Part shown: positions 26,288 through 35,063 of the stretch, piece after piece
How the letters are laid out: each line of letters opens with the position of its first letter
How positions within the stretch are numbered: position 1 is the stretch's first letter
Assembly: GCA_946223075.1 (NCBI GenBank)
Contig: CAMILZ010000011.1
Coordinates: 4,805 to 68,804, forward strand
Source: an uncultured Dermabacteraceae bacterium
GTDB lineage: Bacteria; Actinomycetota; Actinomycetes; Actinomycetales; Dermabacteraceae
Direction: 5' to 3'
DNA length: 64,000 bases
Notes under the pieces: generated by a model
What the model was told of the DNA's origin: nothing
What the model saw: only the letters and a program-made list of their open reading frames with translations
The model's database searches: none
Position numbers and translations under genes: made by a program

Positions 26288-27286
26288 CTACTTCTTCCGG
26301 GCGCTAGCAGCCACGATCCAGCGGGCGAGCGCGTTGATGACGAACGTGATGAGGAACAGGACGAGGCCCGCGAAGATGAGCTTCGACATGTCGATGCCGG
26401 TCGACTCGGCGTTCTGCGAGGCGATGTACGAAGCGATCGTCATGTGCCTGCCAACCTCGAGGAGGTGGAGCGAGTAGGTGTAGCCGGGGCTGAGCACCAT
26501 GAGCACAGCCATCGTTTCACCGAGCGCGCGACCGAGGCCGAGCATGCAGGCCGAAACGACGCCGCTGCGCCCGAAGGGAAGCACCACCATGCGCACCATT
26601 TCCCACTTGGTCGCACCAAGCCCGATTGCGGCCTCTTCCTGCGCGCCCGGGGCTTGGAGGAACACCTCGCGGCTCACGGCGGTGATGATCGGGAGGATCA
26701 TCACGGCAAGCACGATCGCGGCAGTCATGACGTTGCGCATGGGAGCGTGGGGATTGCCCTGGAAGAAGGGGATCCACGACGTCAGGGGGCTCGTGTTCAG
26801 GAAGGTGTAGAGCGGCTGCATGAGCGGCACGAGCCACACGCCACCCCAAAGACCGAACACCACCGAGGGCACAGCCGCAAGAAGGTCGATCACGTACCCG
26901 ATCGGGGTCGCAAGCTTTTTCGGTGCGTAGTGCGAGATGAACAGCGCGATGCCAATGGCGACCGGGGCCGCGATGAACAGCGCCAGCAGCGAGGCGAGCA
27001 CCGTACCGAAGACGAGCGGCCCCACGAACTCGAGGAGGTTTTGCTTACCGCTGTTGGTCGGGATGTCATTCCAGTTTTCAATCGCCGGGAGCGACTGAAT
27101 GAGGAGAAAGATGAAGATTGCCGCGAGCACGGCAAAGATGATGAGACCAGAGCCGACACTGAGCGACGAGAAGATCGCGTCACCGGGACGCGCACCGGAG
27201 CTCTTGAAGCTTTTGCTCTTCTCGTTGCCCGGAGGTTGGGGGGCGCCCTTGGCGGGAGTGCTGTTTTCGGCAGCCGCTGTGCTCAC
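26288..27286 (-). CDS. pstC: Phosphate ABC transporter permease PstC
   Basis: 332 residues from GTG 27286 (VSTAAAENSTPAKG), chosen because AGGAG sits 7 bases upstream; a more distal TTG lacks a site. A ~45-residue charged cytoplasmic tail precedes six helices. Core motifs are FGTVLASLLALFIAAPVAIG, AVPSVVFGLWG and the EAA loop QEEAAIGLGATKWEMVRMVV, followed by GLGRALGETMAVLMV, which is diagnostic for PstC. It pairs with PstA. The gene is separated from pstS by a hairpin that probably reduces expression relative to pstS. Confidence 0.93.
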   Translation of the reverse strand: MSTAAAENSTPAKGAPQPPGNEKSKSFKSSGARPGDAIFSSLSVGSGLIIFAVLAAIFIFLLIQSLPAIENWNDIPTNSGKQNLLEFVGPLVFGTVLASLLALFIAAPVAIGIALFISHYAPKKLATPIGYVIDLLAAVPSVVFGLWGGVWLVPLMQPLYTFLNTSPLTSWIPFFQGNPHAPMRNVMTAAIVLAVMILPIITAVSREVFLQAPGAQEEAAIGLGATKWEMVRMVVLPFGRSGVVSACMLGLGRALGETMAVLMVLSPGYTYSLHLLEVGRHMTIASYIASQNAESTGIDMSKLIFAGLVLFLITFVINALARWIVAASARKK

Positions 27287-27331
27287 GCGCACGCTCCTGA
27301 CAGTAGGGGGTGGAAAACTTCTCAAACAAAA

Positions 27332-27366
27332 GTGCGCCGCCGAACCTGGTGGGCTCGGCGGCGCAC
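27332..27366 (-). terminator. Intra-operon terminator/attenuator between pstS and pstC
   Basis: A perfect 12-bp GC stem (27332-27343 with 27355-27366) with an 11-base loop is followed on the minus strand by a T-rich stretch (CTTTTGTTTG). It lies between the pstS stop and the pstC start. It should end most transcripts after pstS, giving excess binding protein over permease, as in many binding-protein operons. Confidence 0.8.
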
Positions 27367-27394
27367 CGTTACGCCTCAGGCGTCAAAGTGCAGG

Positions 27395-28510
27395 TCACTT
27401 AGACTTGATCGAATCGATCGACTTCTGGGCATCCTCGCGGAGCTTCTCCGAGATGGGGGCCGAGCCGGCAGCCTGAGCGGCGTCGTTCTGACCCTGCTCC
27501 GAGATCACGTAGGAAGCGTAGGCCTTCACGAGATCGGCATCTTCCTGCTTCTCGTAGGTGTCGCACATGACCATGTAGGACACGAGAACGATCGGGTACG
27601 AGCCCGACTCGGTGGTGTCGCGAGCAAGGTCGAGAGCGATGTCGTGCTCGCCGCGACCCTCAGCCTTGGGCGAAACCTCGACGGCCTTGGCAGCAGCCTC
27701 GGCGCTGTACGCAACGTACTCTTCGCCAACCTTGATCTTGGCGGTGCCGAGATCGCCAGCCTTCGAAGCGTCGGCGTAGCCGATCGTGCCCTGGCCACCC
27801 TGAACGGTGTTGACGAGACCCGAGGTCTTCTCGCCCGACTGGCCGCCGTTGTCGAACCAGGTCTCAATCGCGCCGTGCTTCCACGATTCGGGAGCAGCAG
27901 CAGCGAGGTACTCGGTGAAGTTCTCGGTCGTGCCCGACTTGTCCGAGCGGTGCACGGGAACGATGTCCGTGTCGGGGAGCTCGGCATCGGGGTTGTCAGC
28001 CTTGATGGCCTCGTCGTTCCACTTCGTGATGTCGCCAGCGAAGATCTTCGCGAGGGTGTCGGGCGAAAGCTGGAGATCGTCAACGCCCTCGAGGTTGTAG
28101 ACGACTGCGATCGGGGAGATGTAGACGGGGATGTCGAAGGCCTCGCCACCGAAGCAGCGATCCTTGGACTGCTCGACCTCTTCAGCCTTGAGGTAGGCAT
28201 CCGAGCCGGCGAAGTTGGTGGCGGCAGCGAGGAACTGCTCGCGGCCCTTACCCGAGCCAACACCGTCGTAGGTCACCGTGGCGCCCGAGTTCTGAGCCGT
28301 GAAGCCACCGATGAAGGCGCCCTGCGCGTCTTCCATCGAGGAGGCGCCGGCACCGGCGAGGGTGCCCGAGACGTCACCGGAAGCGCTCGACGAGCCCTTG
28401 GTGTCTTCGCTCTTGCCGTTGTCGGAGGAGTCGCCACCGCACGCTGCGAGAGCGAAGGCGCCTGCGAGGCCGAGGGCGGTTGCGGAAACGAACTTCTTCT
28501 TGAGGTTCAC
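27395..28510 (-). CDS. pstS: Phosphate-binding lipoprotein PstS
   Basis: 371 residues from GTG 28510 (VNLKKKFVSATALG), supported by AAAGGA 5 bases upstream; the alternative longer frame overlaps the PHO box. The lipoprotein signal ends at LAAC (Cys24), followed by a Ser/Gly/Asp linker. The phosphate-binding core has AGASSMEDAQGAFIGGF, GVGSGKGREQFLA, IAVVYNLEGVDDLQLSPDT, VPVHRSDKSGTTENF and YADASKAG. It captures phosphate at the outer membrane face and delivers it to PstCA. It is the first and probably most highly expressed gene of the operon. Confidence 0.95.
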   Translation of the reverse strand: MNLKKKFVSATALGLAGAFALAACGGDSSDNGKSEDTKGSSSASGDVSGTLAGAGASSMEDAQGAFIGGFTAQNSGATVTYDGVGSGKGREQFLAAATNFAGSDAYLKAEEVEQSKDRCFGGEAFDIPVYISPIAVVYNLEGVDDLQLSPDTLAKIFAGDITKWNDEAIKADNPDAELPDTDIVPVHRSDKSGTTENFTEYLAAAAPESWKHGAIETWFDNGGQSGEKTSGLVNTVQGGQGTIGYADASKAGDLGTAKIKVGEEYVAYSAEAAAKAVEVSPKAEGRGEHDIALDLARDTTESGSYPIVLVSYMVMCDTYEKQEDADLVKAYASYVISEQGQNDAAQAAGSAPISEKLREDAQKSIDSIKSK

Positions 28511-28603
28511 GAGTGTCCTTTCGAGGCTCTTCGAGCCAGGGATACGGGTCGTAGATGGACACATTGAAGGTAGAAGCCCGAAGTGACGCCGCGAGTATTC
28601 CCA

Positions 28604-28621
28604 GGTGAACAAACGGTGAAC
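28604..28621 (-). promoter_or_regulatory. PHO box (PhoP-binding direct repeats) upstream of pstS
   Basis: On the coding (minus) strand GTTCACC is repeated with an 11-base period (28615-28621 and 28604-28610, separated by GTTT). This is the direct-repeat unit bound by PhoP in actinobacteria, and it lies about 95 bases upstream of the pstS start. The arrangement predicts induction of pstSCAB by phosphate starvation through PhoRP. Confidence 0.85.
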
Positions 28622-28737
28622 TCATGCAAGAATTTCTCGCACCCACCCTTAAACAGCACCGTTTTCCCAGTTCGCTAGGCCTTTATCAACACAGATCCCG
28701 CTGTGCGATGTACAGCACATCACGGTGAAGGAGTCCC

Positions 28738-29673
28738 TCAGCCAATGTTGGGAAGGTGCCTTTCGACATCAACAATGCGACCGCGTTCGGTTGTGTGCAA
28801 CACGAGCATCTCTCCCGGCGCAAGATATGGGTTCTCGCGAGGCAACTTTCCTCGCGCCTCTTTCGTGCACGCGCGCTTCGCCGCCGCTATGACCGTGGGC
28901 AGCACGGGCCTGTGCGTGCACACGACCGTTCGCGCAGCCTCGGCAATCGCGCGTTCCATCACCGCTGCCGCACGTGCGGGCCGCTTCGCGTGCGCATGCT
29001 CGGTAAGTTCCGGTTTTTCAACGATGTCGATGCCGCCCTCAAGCGCGAAAGGCTCGATCGTCTCGAGGCAGCGCCGCCAGGGCGACGTCACGACGCTCTT
29101 CGGCGCATACGCGGCAAGGAGCGGCGGAAGGGCCGCAGCCTGTTTGCGCCCCTTGCGACGCAACGGCCGCGTCTTTTCATCGCCCTTGCGCCACTTCGCG
29201 CGCGACTGCGCTGCCGCGTGTCGCTGCACGATCACGGGCGTTGTGCTGAGTTCACCGTCATCGGCAAACTCGAGCACGCGCCTCAGCAAGTCTCGATCAG
29301 ATTTCCGCGTGAGAATCTCCCGCGCCTTCGAGGCTTCGACCCACTCGACCTTGTCAATTTCCTTGGGATTCTTGGGACCCGGGCCAGTCTGGGCACGCAC
29401 CCGCGCTACCCAGTAGCGCACCGTTTTCGGTCGACCGTGCGTGCGGTAGTCAACCGTCGGAAGGGGGCGATCAAGGCGCACGCGATAGCCGGTTTCCTCC
29501 TCCACTTCACGAATCGCTGCCGCGACAAACGATTCGCCGGCCTCGAGCTTTCCCTTGGGAATCGACCAGTCGTCATATTTAGGGCGGTGTACGAGCAGAA
29601 CCTGCAGCTTCCCGTGCTTTTCACGCCAGACGAGAGCGCCTGCCGCGAGGATCGGGGACTGTTCGCGTGCCAC
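28738..29673 (-). CDS. mutT1: MutT1-type Nudix hydrolase fused to a histidine phosphatase domain
   Basis: 311 residues. The N-terminal Nudix domain has the full box at residues 41-63 (G-K-L-E-A-G-E ... R-E-V-E-E-E-T-G-Y). The C-terminal domain from about 145 is a histidine phosphatase of the SixA type, with the catalytic pair in VIVQRHAAA (His152) and a second His in VCTHRPVLP. The same fusion is MutT1 of mycobacteria, which hydrolyses 8-oxo-GTP and diadenosine polyphosphates and removes the second phosphate with its phosphatase domain. The gene follows the pst operon but is a separate unit on the same strand. Confidence 0.88.
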   Translation of the reverse strand: MAREQSPILAAGALVWREKHGKLQVLLVHRPKYDDWSIPKGKLEAGESFVAAAIREVEEETGYRVRLDRPLPTVDYRTHGRPKTVRYWVARVRAQTGPGPKNPKEIDKVEWVEASKAREILTRKSDRDLLRRVLEFADDGELSTTPVIVQRHAAAQSRAKWRKGDEKTRPLRRKGRKQAAALPPLLAAYAPKSVVTSPWRRCLETIEPFALEGGIDIVEKPELTEHAHAKRPARAAAVMERAIAEAARTVVCTHRPVLPTVIAAAKRACTKEARGKLPRENPYLAPGEMLVLHTTERGRIVDVERHLPNIG

Positions 29674-29803
29674 GGGGTTAACTCTCCTCGGAACGACGGC
29701 TCAGGGCCTTCCCAAGTGTAGTACGCACCTGGCGCGTGCGTTTGGCGAGGACGGCCACGTAGACTTCCATGAGGCATAACCCATAGGAACGATTGGCTGA
29801 TGT

Positions 29804-30607
29804 ATGACACCGAGTGAGCGGGCACCCCTCACAGGCGCGTGTGCTCTCGCGCTCGCCGCCGCGATGACCCTTCCCGCCTTCAGCGACGAAGTTCTCACAG
29901 GGCTTTTGGGGCTGTTTGTCGTGCTCCTGTGCGTGAGCTGGCCGCACCTCCTCGAACTTCCAAGTCGCGTGGGAAGCGGAATCATCATGGCGCTTTCCGG
30001 CCTCGGCTCGCTCGGACTCGCACTCGCGTCTGGCACGGCGGGGCTGACAACGAAACTCATCATCGTGATCGCCGTCGCGCTCTTTTTGAGTTTCGCCCAC
30101 GAGATGCTTCGTCGTCACCGCTCGCGGCTCACGCTTTCCATTTCAGGAACGGCGAGCGGCGCCCTCATCACGACGCTCACCGTGACCTGGCTGAAATGCT
30201 GGGCTCTCGCTTCGGAAAACGGGCCGGCAACCGTCGGATTCCTCCTCGCGATGACCATGGGCCTTGCGCTCGGAACCCTGTGCCTTGCCCTCCCACTTCC
30301 CGCTCCCGCCCGCGTGAGTTGCGCGCTCATTCTTGGGGCCCTCACCTCTGGTTTTCTTGCGTGGGCGCTGCACTACCCCCTCGCGATCATCGCCATGTCA
30401 ACCCTCGCGGGGGCGGTGCTGTGCATCGCAGCGCTCTTCGCGTTCTTCCTTCTTTCGCGCGTGATTGGAGCGGCCGATCCGCGCCAGTCCCTCGCGGTCG
30501 CGATTGCACCGATCGCACTCACGGGCATCCTCGCGCTTCTGTTCCTTGAAGTTGCCCTCAGCTACGTTCCCGCCGACCTCGGCCTCACGGTCATTCCGCT
30601 CGCGTGA
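29804..30607 (+). CDS. Actinobacterial integral membrane protein, unknown function
   Basis: 267 residues with about eight hydrophobic segments alternating with short loops; almost the whole chain is membrane. I do not recognise a named family; similar proteins are annotated only as hypothetical membrane proteins in actinobacteria, as far as I can judge. A single charged loop, HEMLRRHRSRL, follows the third or fourth helix. The start at ATG 29804 has no strong ribosome site; an internal ATG 20 codons later is possible. It is divergent from mutT1 and precedes the nitrobindin gene on the same strand. Confidence 0.6.
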   Translation: MTPSERAPLTGACALALAAAMTLPAFSDEVLTGLLGLFVVLLCVSWPHLLELPSRVGSGIIMALSGLGSLGLALASGTAGLTTKLIIVIAVALFLSFAHEMLRRHRSRLTLSISGTASGALITTLTVTWLKCWALASENGPATVGFLLAMTMGLALGTLCLALPLPAPARVSCALILGALTSGFLAWALHYPLAIIAMSTLAGAVLCIAALFAFFLLSRVIGAADPRQSLAVAIAPIALTGILALLFLEVALSYVPADLGLTVIPLA

Positions 30608-30689
30608 TGCTCGGCGCTCGAGGGGAATACGCGCACCGCGCCCCACGTTAACGACACGTTCTTTCACCACTATTTACTAGGGAGTTTTC

Positions 30690-31382
30690 GTGCCCATCGT
30701 CATCGATGAGAATCTCGACCCGTCGCTCTACCCGCTCGCGTGGCTCGTGGGCGCGTGGGAAGGCACGGGTGCCGTGCAACTCAAGGGGGAAGACGACGAG
30801 GAGGTGGGCCGCGCGATCGAGCAGCGCCTCACCGTGACGCCGGATTCTTCGGGTGGGCTTACCTGGGTCATGCGCACGTGGGTCCTGGACTCGCCCGCGC
30901 CTGAACCGCCAACCTCGGCGTTTTACGAAAAGAGCGAGGAAGGGTCCGACGCCACCCAGCAAAGCGGCGAGGCCGAGATCGTGCGCGAGCTCCTTCTCGA
31001 GGAAAAGGGCACGTGGCGCACGACCGGCGTGCTTCCCGGTCAAGATGAAGAGGCCGCGAAGAACGCGAAGCCCGGTAGCCCCGAGAGCTATCTCTCTCAT
31101 GGCGTGACCCTCACGATGCAGCGCCGAGGCGCGTTTGGCGATGCTCCCGCCGAGCATTGGGCGGGCGAGGTGCGTGGTCCGCGCATCCAGCTCGCCACCC
31201 AGGATCTTGCTGCGCCAAGCCCTGCCGCAGGTAGCTCTGACTCCCATGGGGCTCGCATGTTTGGGCTCGTGGGCGGCCGGCTCATGTGGCTTCAGGAAGT
31301 CGGCGAGTCTCTCTCCAAGCTTCGCCCCTACCTGTCTGTCGAGCTTGACCGCGCCGCTGACGAAAGCGAGGGCGAAGCGTGA
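30690..31382 (+). CDS. FABP-like/nitrobindin family protein
   Basis: 230 residues from GTG 30690 with AGGGAG 6 bases upstream. The N-terminus LAWLVGAWEGTGA is the GxWxGxG signature of nitrobindins (THAP4-like, DUF1794), a ten-stranded beta-barrel that binds haem and can isomerise peroxynitrite or sense NO. A large acidic insertion (about 85-135, ESGSDATQQ-like and AKNAKPGSPE) is not part of the usual ~165-residue domain, so the chain is longer than the family norm. The haem-binding His near the C-terminus is not obvious. It overlaps the YgfZ gene (GTGA) and should be co-translated with it. Confidence 0.75.
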   Translation: MPIVIDENLDPSLYPLAWLVGAWEGTGAVQLKGEDDEEVGRAIEQRLTVTPDSSGGLTWVMRTWVLDSPAPEPPTSAFYEKSEEGSDATQQSGEAEIVRELLLEEKGTWRTTGVLPGQDEEAAKNAKPGSPESYLSHGVTLTMQRRGAFGDAPAEHWAGEVRGPRIQLATQDLAAPSPAAGSSDSHGARMFGLVGGRLMWLQEVGESLSKLRPYLSVELDRAADESEGEA

Positions 31383-32473
31383 GCCCCGCTCCGCTTCTCA
31401 CCCACCGCGCGATCCACGAGGAATCCGGCCCCGACGCCGCGGTTCCCGCCCACTACGGCGCTCCCCTGCGCGAGCAGCGGCGCCTCGTCGCGGGCACGGC
31501 CGCCGTCGATCTTGGGCAACTCGAAATCCTCGAAGTGCGCGGGGAGGATCGCGCCATGTGGCTCACGACCGTGACCTCGCAGGTGTTTACCGACCGCGCC
31601 GAGGGTGATTCCTTTGAGGCATGCGTCCTGAGCCCGCAGGGTCGCGTCGAATCCTACTTTCAGGTCGCGACCGGCTCCGAGTCGTTCTTCCTCGTGACCG
31701 ATCCCGGCACGCGCGAGCGCCTTCGCGCCTACCTCGCACTCATGACCTTCGCGAACCGCATTGAGCTTGTTGAGCGCGACGACCTTCACGTGCTCGGCTC
31801 GTGTGCCCCGCTCACCGAGGTGTTCGGAGCGCAGTTCCCCGCACCGGTCGCCGAATGGAGTCAAACGTGGCCCGAGGTGTCCCCGGGAGGCGTCGCCTAC
31901 GGCCCCGATCCTGAGTTCCCCGAACCGTGGCGCCTCACGCTCATGAGCGATGCCGAGCTGCGCGTCCCCGACGCTCCGTGGCGCACACCCGAATCATTCG
32001 CGGGCCTGTGGGCCGCGGAAGCAGTGCGCATCGTGAATCACAAACCTCGCCTTGCGAGGGAGGTCGACGAGAAGACCATCCCCCATGAACTCGACCTGCT
32101 GCGCACCGCCGTTCACACGCACAAGGGCTGCTATCGTGGCCAAGAGACGGTCGCCAAGGTTCTCAATCTCGGTCAGCCGCCCCGGCGCCTCGTGCGCCTG
32201 CATCTCGACGGCTCCCAGGACATGCCCGCCCCCGTGGGCGCGGAGGTATTCTTCGGGACAAAGAAGGTGGGAACGCTGACCTCGAGTGCGCTCCATGCCG
32301 ACGAAGGCCCGGTCGCCCTCGCCGTGATTAAGCGCGCGGTTCCCCACGACGCGGCGCTCATCGTCGCCTTCGAGGTTGGCGAGGCGAACGTGAAACTCGA
32401 CGCTTCGCAGGTCACGGTCGTGACAGAGCGCGATCATGGTGAGAGGCCCAAAGCGGCCCAGCTTCGCCGATAG
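31379..32473 (+). CDS. ygfZ: YgfZ/GcvT-domain folate-binding protein
   Basis: 364 residues beginning at GTG 31379 inside the preceding stop. The YgfZ signature KGCYRGQET is at residues 249-257, with the conserved Cys251 required in YgfZ proteins. The N-terminal part is the GcvT-like tetrahydrofolate fold (VDLGQLEILEVRGEDRAMWL). Members help assemble or repair Fe-S enzymes such as MiaB in a folate-dependent way. In actinobacteria it is regularly next to an FABP/nitrobindin gene, as here. Confidence 0.9.
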   Translation: MSPAPLLTHRAIHEESGPDAAVPAHYGAPLREQRRLVAGTAAVDLGQLEILEVRGEDRAMWLTTVTSQVFTDRAEGDSFEACVLSPQGRVESYFQVATGSESFFLVTDPGTRERLRAYLALMTFANRIELVERDDLHVLGSCAPLTEVFGAQFPAPVAEWSQTWPEVSPGGVAYGPDPEFPEPWRLTLMSDAELRVPDAPWRTPESFAGLWAAEAVRIVNHKPRLAREVDEKTIPHELDLLRTAVHTHKGCYRGQETVAKVLNLGQPPRRLVRLHLDGSQDMPAPVGAEVFFGTKKVGTLTSSALHADEGPVALAVIKRAVPHDAALIVAFEVGEANVKLDASQVTVVTERDHGERPKAAQLRR

Positions 32474-32490
32474 TCAGGAGGAGTCCCCAC

Positions 32491-32928
32491 GTGGACGAGG
32501 AGTGGAAGTCCCGCAAGGCGGAGATTTTCGAGGTCCAAGAACGCAATCTGCGCCGGGCTGAACGCGAGGAGCACGAGAAAGCTACCGCGATCATCCTCGA
32601 CGGCATCAAGCGCTTCCGCGAGGCGGGGATCGAACCGCATCCCTTGCGGGCACTCCCCTACAGGGGGTCGCGCCCTGTAAAAACCACGCATGTCGGTTGG
32701 TACCTCAAGTCCGATCGCACGGTCGGCATCGATACCGAAGGCCACTACTACATTCTTTCCGCGCCGGGTGATCTCATGACCAGGATCAAGGGCGCAACGC
32801 TCGAGCCGAAGAGTGCACCCCTGATCGTGGGGCGCGGAGGTCGTGACGGCGAATGGTTCGAAATCGACAAGCTCCTTGAGCTCCGCCTTCACGAACCGGT
32901 TTCGCCCGCGAGGAGGCCAATGGCGTGA
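32491..32928 (+). CDS. Conserved hypothetical protein
   Basis: 145 residues from GTG 32491 with a strong GGAGGAG site. The first ~45 residues are a charged helix, probably coiled coil (EVQERNLRRAEREEHEKATA). The rest is a compact beta domain with VGWYLKSDRTVGIDTEGHYY and WFEIDKLLELRLHE. I do not recognise a family. The stop overlaps the FUSC start, so it belongs to the + strand cluster running from the nitrobindin to the DUF2516 gene. Cytoplasmic by composition. Confidence 0.7.
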   Translation: MDEEWKSRKAEIFEVQERNLRRAEREEHEKATAIILDGIKRFREAGIEPHPLRALPYRGSRPVKTTHVGWYLKSDRTVGIDTEGHYYILSAPGDLMTRIKGATLEPKSAPLIVGRGGRDGEWFEIDKLLELRLHEPVSPARRPMA

Positions 32929-34175
32929 AAAGCCCGAACCTGCACGGCTGGCTACACGCGGGTGCTTCCCGCGCCAGTGGTGGCGCCTGGCAAATTCTGC
33001 TCGCCGCAATCACGGCCGCGGCGGCCTACTGGCTTTCAGAACATCTGTGGGGGCACGTCGCTCCCTTTTATTCGAGCATCACGGCCTTCCTCATCATCGG
33101 CCTCACGCTCGAAACGAAGATCCGCAAAAGCATCGACATGAGCACGGGCGTTTTTACGGGGATTATCCTCGGGGAGATCGCGCGCCTCGTGATCGGCTCC
33201 GGCACGTGGCAGCTCTTCGTCACGCTTTTCGTTTCGCTCATGCTTGCGCGGTTCATCAAAGCGAGCGTCATTTTTTCGATTCAGGTGGGCATCCAGTCCA
33301 TGATCGTGCTGCTCTTGCCGCAAACTCCCATGATGACGCCCCAGGGCCGGGCCCTCGACGCGATCACGGGCATTTCCCTCGGCTTGCTCGTGCACATCGC
33401 TTTTTCACGGGATCCGCGCCACGAGCAGCGAAAAGCTGCCGACAAATTCTTCGAGGAACTCAGGAACGCCCTCACAAAACTGAGCGAGGCCGCGCGCAAG
33501 GGTGACTCGCGACTCGCCACGAAAGCGCTCACACAGATCCGCAGCACGTCCCAGCGCCACACCGACGCGTGGGCCCTTGCGAACGACACCGCGAACGAAC
33601 TCACGAGCTACTCCCCCACGCTTCACCGCCACCACGAGCACGTGAACCGGGTTCAGCACCTCCTCGTCGGCAGCGACCGCGCCATGCGCAATGCCCGCGT
33701 CATCGCACGGCGCGAGGTCGAATTCTTGCGCGTCACGCAGCCCCACACCTTCCCAAACCTCGCCGAAGCTCTCACAGCGGCGGTCAACGCGATCGACGAG
33801 ATCCAGGCCGGGGTCGACACGGAAGCCGACTTCACTCAGGCGAGGCGCAAACTCCGCCTCTTTTGCGCGCACCTCACTCCCGAAACTCTGCTCGCGACGG
33901 CGGAGGGAACCGTCGGACGCCTCGGTCATTTCGAAGGCATCTCGCTCGTGATCCAGTTGCGCGCCCTCGCGGTCGACCTTCTCGAAGCGACCGGGCTTCC
34001 GAGCTCAGATGCTCGCCGCTTCCTCCCCTCCCTCATCGTCGTCGCCGACGCCGACATCGTGGGACCGCGCCCCATCACCCGGGAAATGAAAGCCATTGAG
34101 CCGCCCGCCTCGACCGAAGCGCTCGAGCTTCTCATCACCGATCGCACCGACCCCGACCGTAGGATGAAGCCGTGA
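32925..34175 (+). CDS. FUSC-family membrane protein (aromatic acid exporter-like)
   Basis: 416 residues. The N-terminal ~155 residues contain six hydrophobic segments of the FUSC/ArAE type (ILLAAITAAAAYWLSEHLWG, FYSSITAFLIIGLTLETKIR), and the rest is a helical cytoplasmic domain (EELRNALTKLSEAARKGDS and following). Half-length FUSC proteins of this kind are common in Gram-positive bacteria and are proposed to export aromatic acids or small lipophilic compounds; direct evidence is thin. The ATG overlaps the previous stop, and the stop overlaps the DUF2516 start. Confidence 0.8.
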   Translation: MKSPNLHGWLHAGASRASGGAWQILLAAITAAAAYWLSEHLWGHVAPFYSSITAFLIIGLTLETKIRKSIDMSTGVFTGIILGEIARLVIGSGTWQLFVTLFVSLMLARFIKASVIFSIQVGIQSMIVLLLPQTPMMTPQGRALDAITGISLGLLVHIAFSRDPRHEQRKAADKFFEELRNALTKLSEAARKGDSRLATKALTQIRSTSQRHTDAWALANDTANELTSYSPTLHRHHEHVNRVQHLLVGSDRAMRNARVIARREVEFLRVTQPHTFPNLAEALTAAVNAIDEIQAGVDTEADFTQARRKLRLFCAHLTPETLLATAEGTVGRLGHFEGISLVIQLRALAVDLLEATGLPSSDARRFLPSLIVVADADIVGPRPITREMKAIEPPASTEALELLITDRTDPDRRMKP

Positions 34176-34495
34176 TTACCTTCACCATCGCGTACTACAT
34201 GTCTCTCGCCCTCGCCGTCATTTTCGTGGCGATCGAGGCGTGGGCGCTCATCAACGCGCTCCGGTTCCCCTCGAAAGCCTATGACGCGGCGTTCAAACGC
34301 ACGAAGACCTTTTGGGCGCTCATGACTGCCGGTGCACTCGTGATCGGTGTGGTCACGGGCTTTGGCCGGGGTATGGGCCCCTTCACGATCATGCTTCAGG
34401 TGGTCGGCTTCGTCATGGCAGGAGTGTTCCTCGCCGATGTGCTCCCCGCTTTGCGCCAGGTCATGGGCAACGCTCGAGGGCCCCGCGCGCGCTAG
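34172..34495 (+). CDS. DUF2516 family membrane protein
   Basis: 107 residues, three hydrophobic segments (YYMSLALAVIFVAIEAWALI, FWALMTAGALVIGVVTGFG, IMLQVVGFVMAGVFLADVL). This matches the small actinobacterial DUF2516 family of unknown function. It is the last gene of the + strand cluster, starting inside the FUSC stop (GTGA), and its stop overlaps the convergent marR stop by 4 bases. Confidence 0.85.
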   Translation: MITFTIAYYMSLALAVIFVAIEAWALINALRFPSKAYDAAFKRTKTFWALMTAGALVIGVVTGFGRGMGPFTIMLQVVGFVMAGVFLADVLPALRQVMGNARGPRAR

Positions 34496-34962
34496 TCGTC
34501 GTCGCGGTCGCTGTCGCCACCTGTCATCGTGGCGCGCACGTGCTCGCCCATCGCGCGCACGACCGCGCGCGCCTCTTCGAGGTCGCCAGGGGCGAGTGCG
34601 CCCGAGTAGTACTCTTCCCAAGCCTTGTGCATCGCCGCGACTGCCTTTTCACCCTTTTCAGTGATGAAGAGGTGGTTGGAGCGGCGATCGACCATATCAG
34701 GCACGCGCCCCACGAGTCCGTTCATCTCGAGGTCGCGGATCGCGGCACTCGCGTTTGAGGGCCGCAGAACGATGTCCTCTGCGACCTTGCCGGGCGTGAT
34801 TCCCGGGGTGCGCCCGATATGTCGAAGGATCATCGCTTCGACCGTTGAGAGCCCTCGCATGCCGGGAATGTCAACGGTGAGCGCCTGGATGCGGCGCGAA
34901 ATGAGGAGCATCTCGTCGATGATTTCGACGAGCGGTGTCAGTGTGCGGCGTTCGGCGGACAC
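34492..34962 (-). CDS. MarR-family transcriptional regulator
   Basis: 156 residues from GTG 34962 (VSAERRTLTPL), preceded by AGAAAGG at 5 bases; a longer frame is unlikely. The winged-helix region is STVEAMILRHIGRTPGITPG then KVAEDIVLRPSNASAAIRDL, with the wing VPDMVDRRSNHLFITEKGE. The DxRS(N) wing motif is the usual DxRxxxL-like MarR signature. The C-terminal Asp-rich tail (DSDRDDD) is unusual. It lies 101 bases downstream of a MATE exporter on the same strand, which could be its target. Confidence 0.88.
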   Translation of the reverse strand: MSAERRTLTPLVEIIDEMLLISRRIQALTVDIPGMRGLSTVEAMILRHIGRTPGITPGKVAEDIVLRPSNASAAIRDLEMNGLVGRVPDMVDRRSNHLFITEKGEKAVAAMHKAWEEYYSGALAPGDLEEARAVVRAMGEHVRATMTGGDSDRDDD

Positions 34963-35063
34963 GGTAACCTTTCTGCTCGGCGGCGGGCACTCTCCCCGCC
35001 CGGGGCACAGCAAGTATGCACCATAAAACCTGGTAAATACTCACTCCCACGACACCTGCGGTT

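Noticed and set aside
26261..28567. 768-codon open frame opposite pstC and pstS
   Set aside because: Charged, repetitive product (many H, E, R) typical of the antisense frame of high-GC membrane and secreted protein genes.
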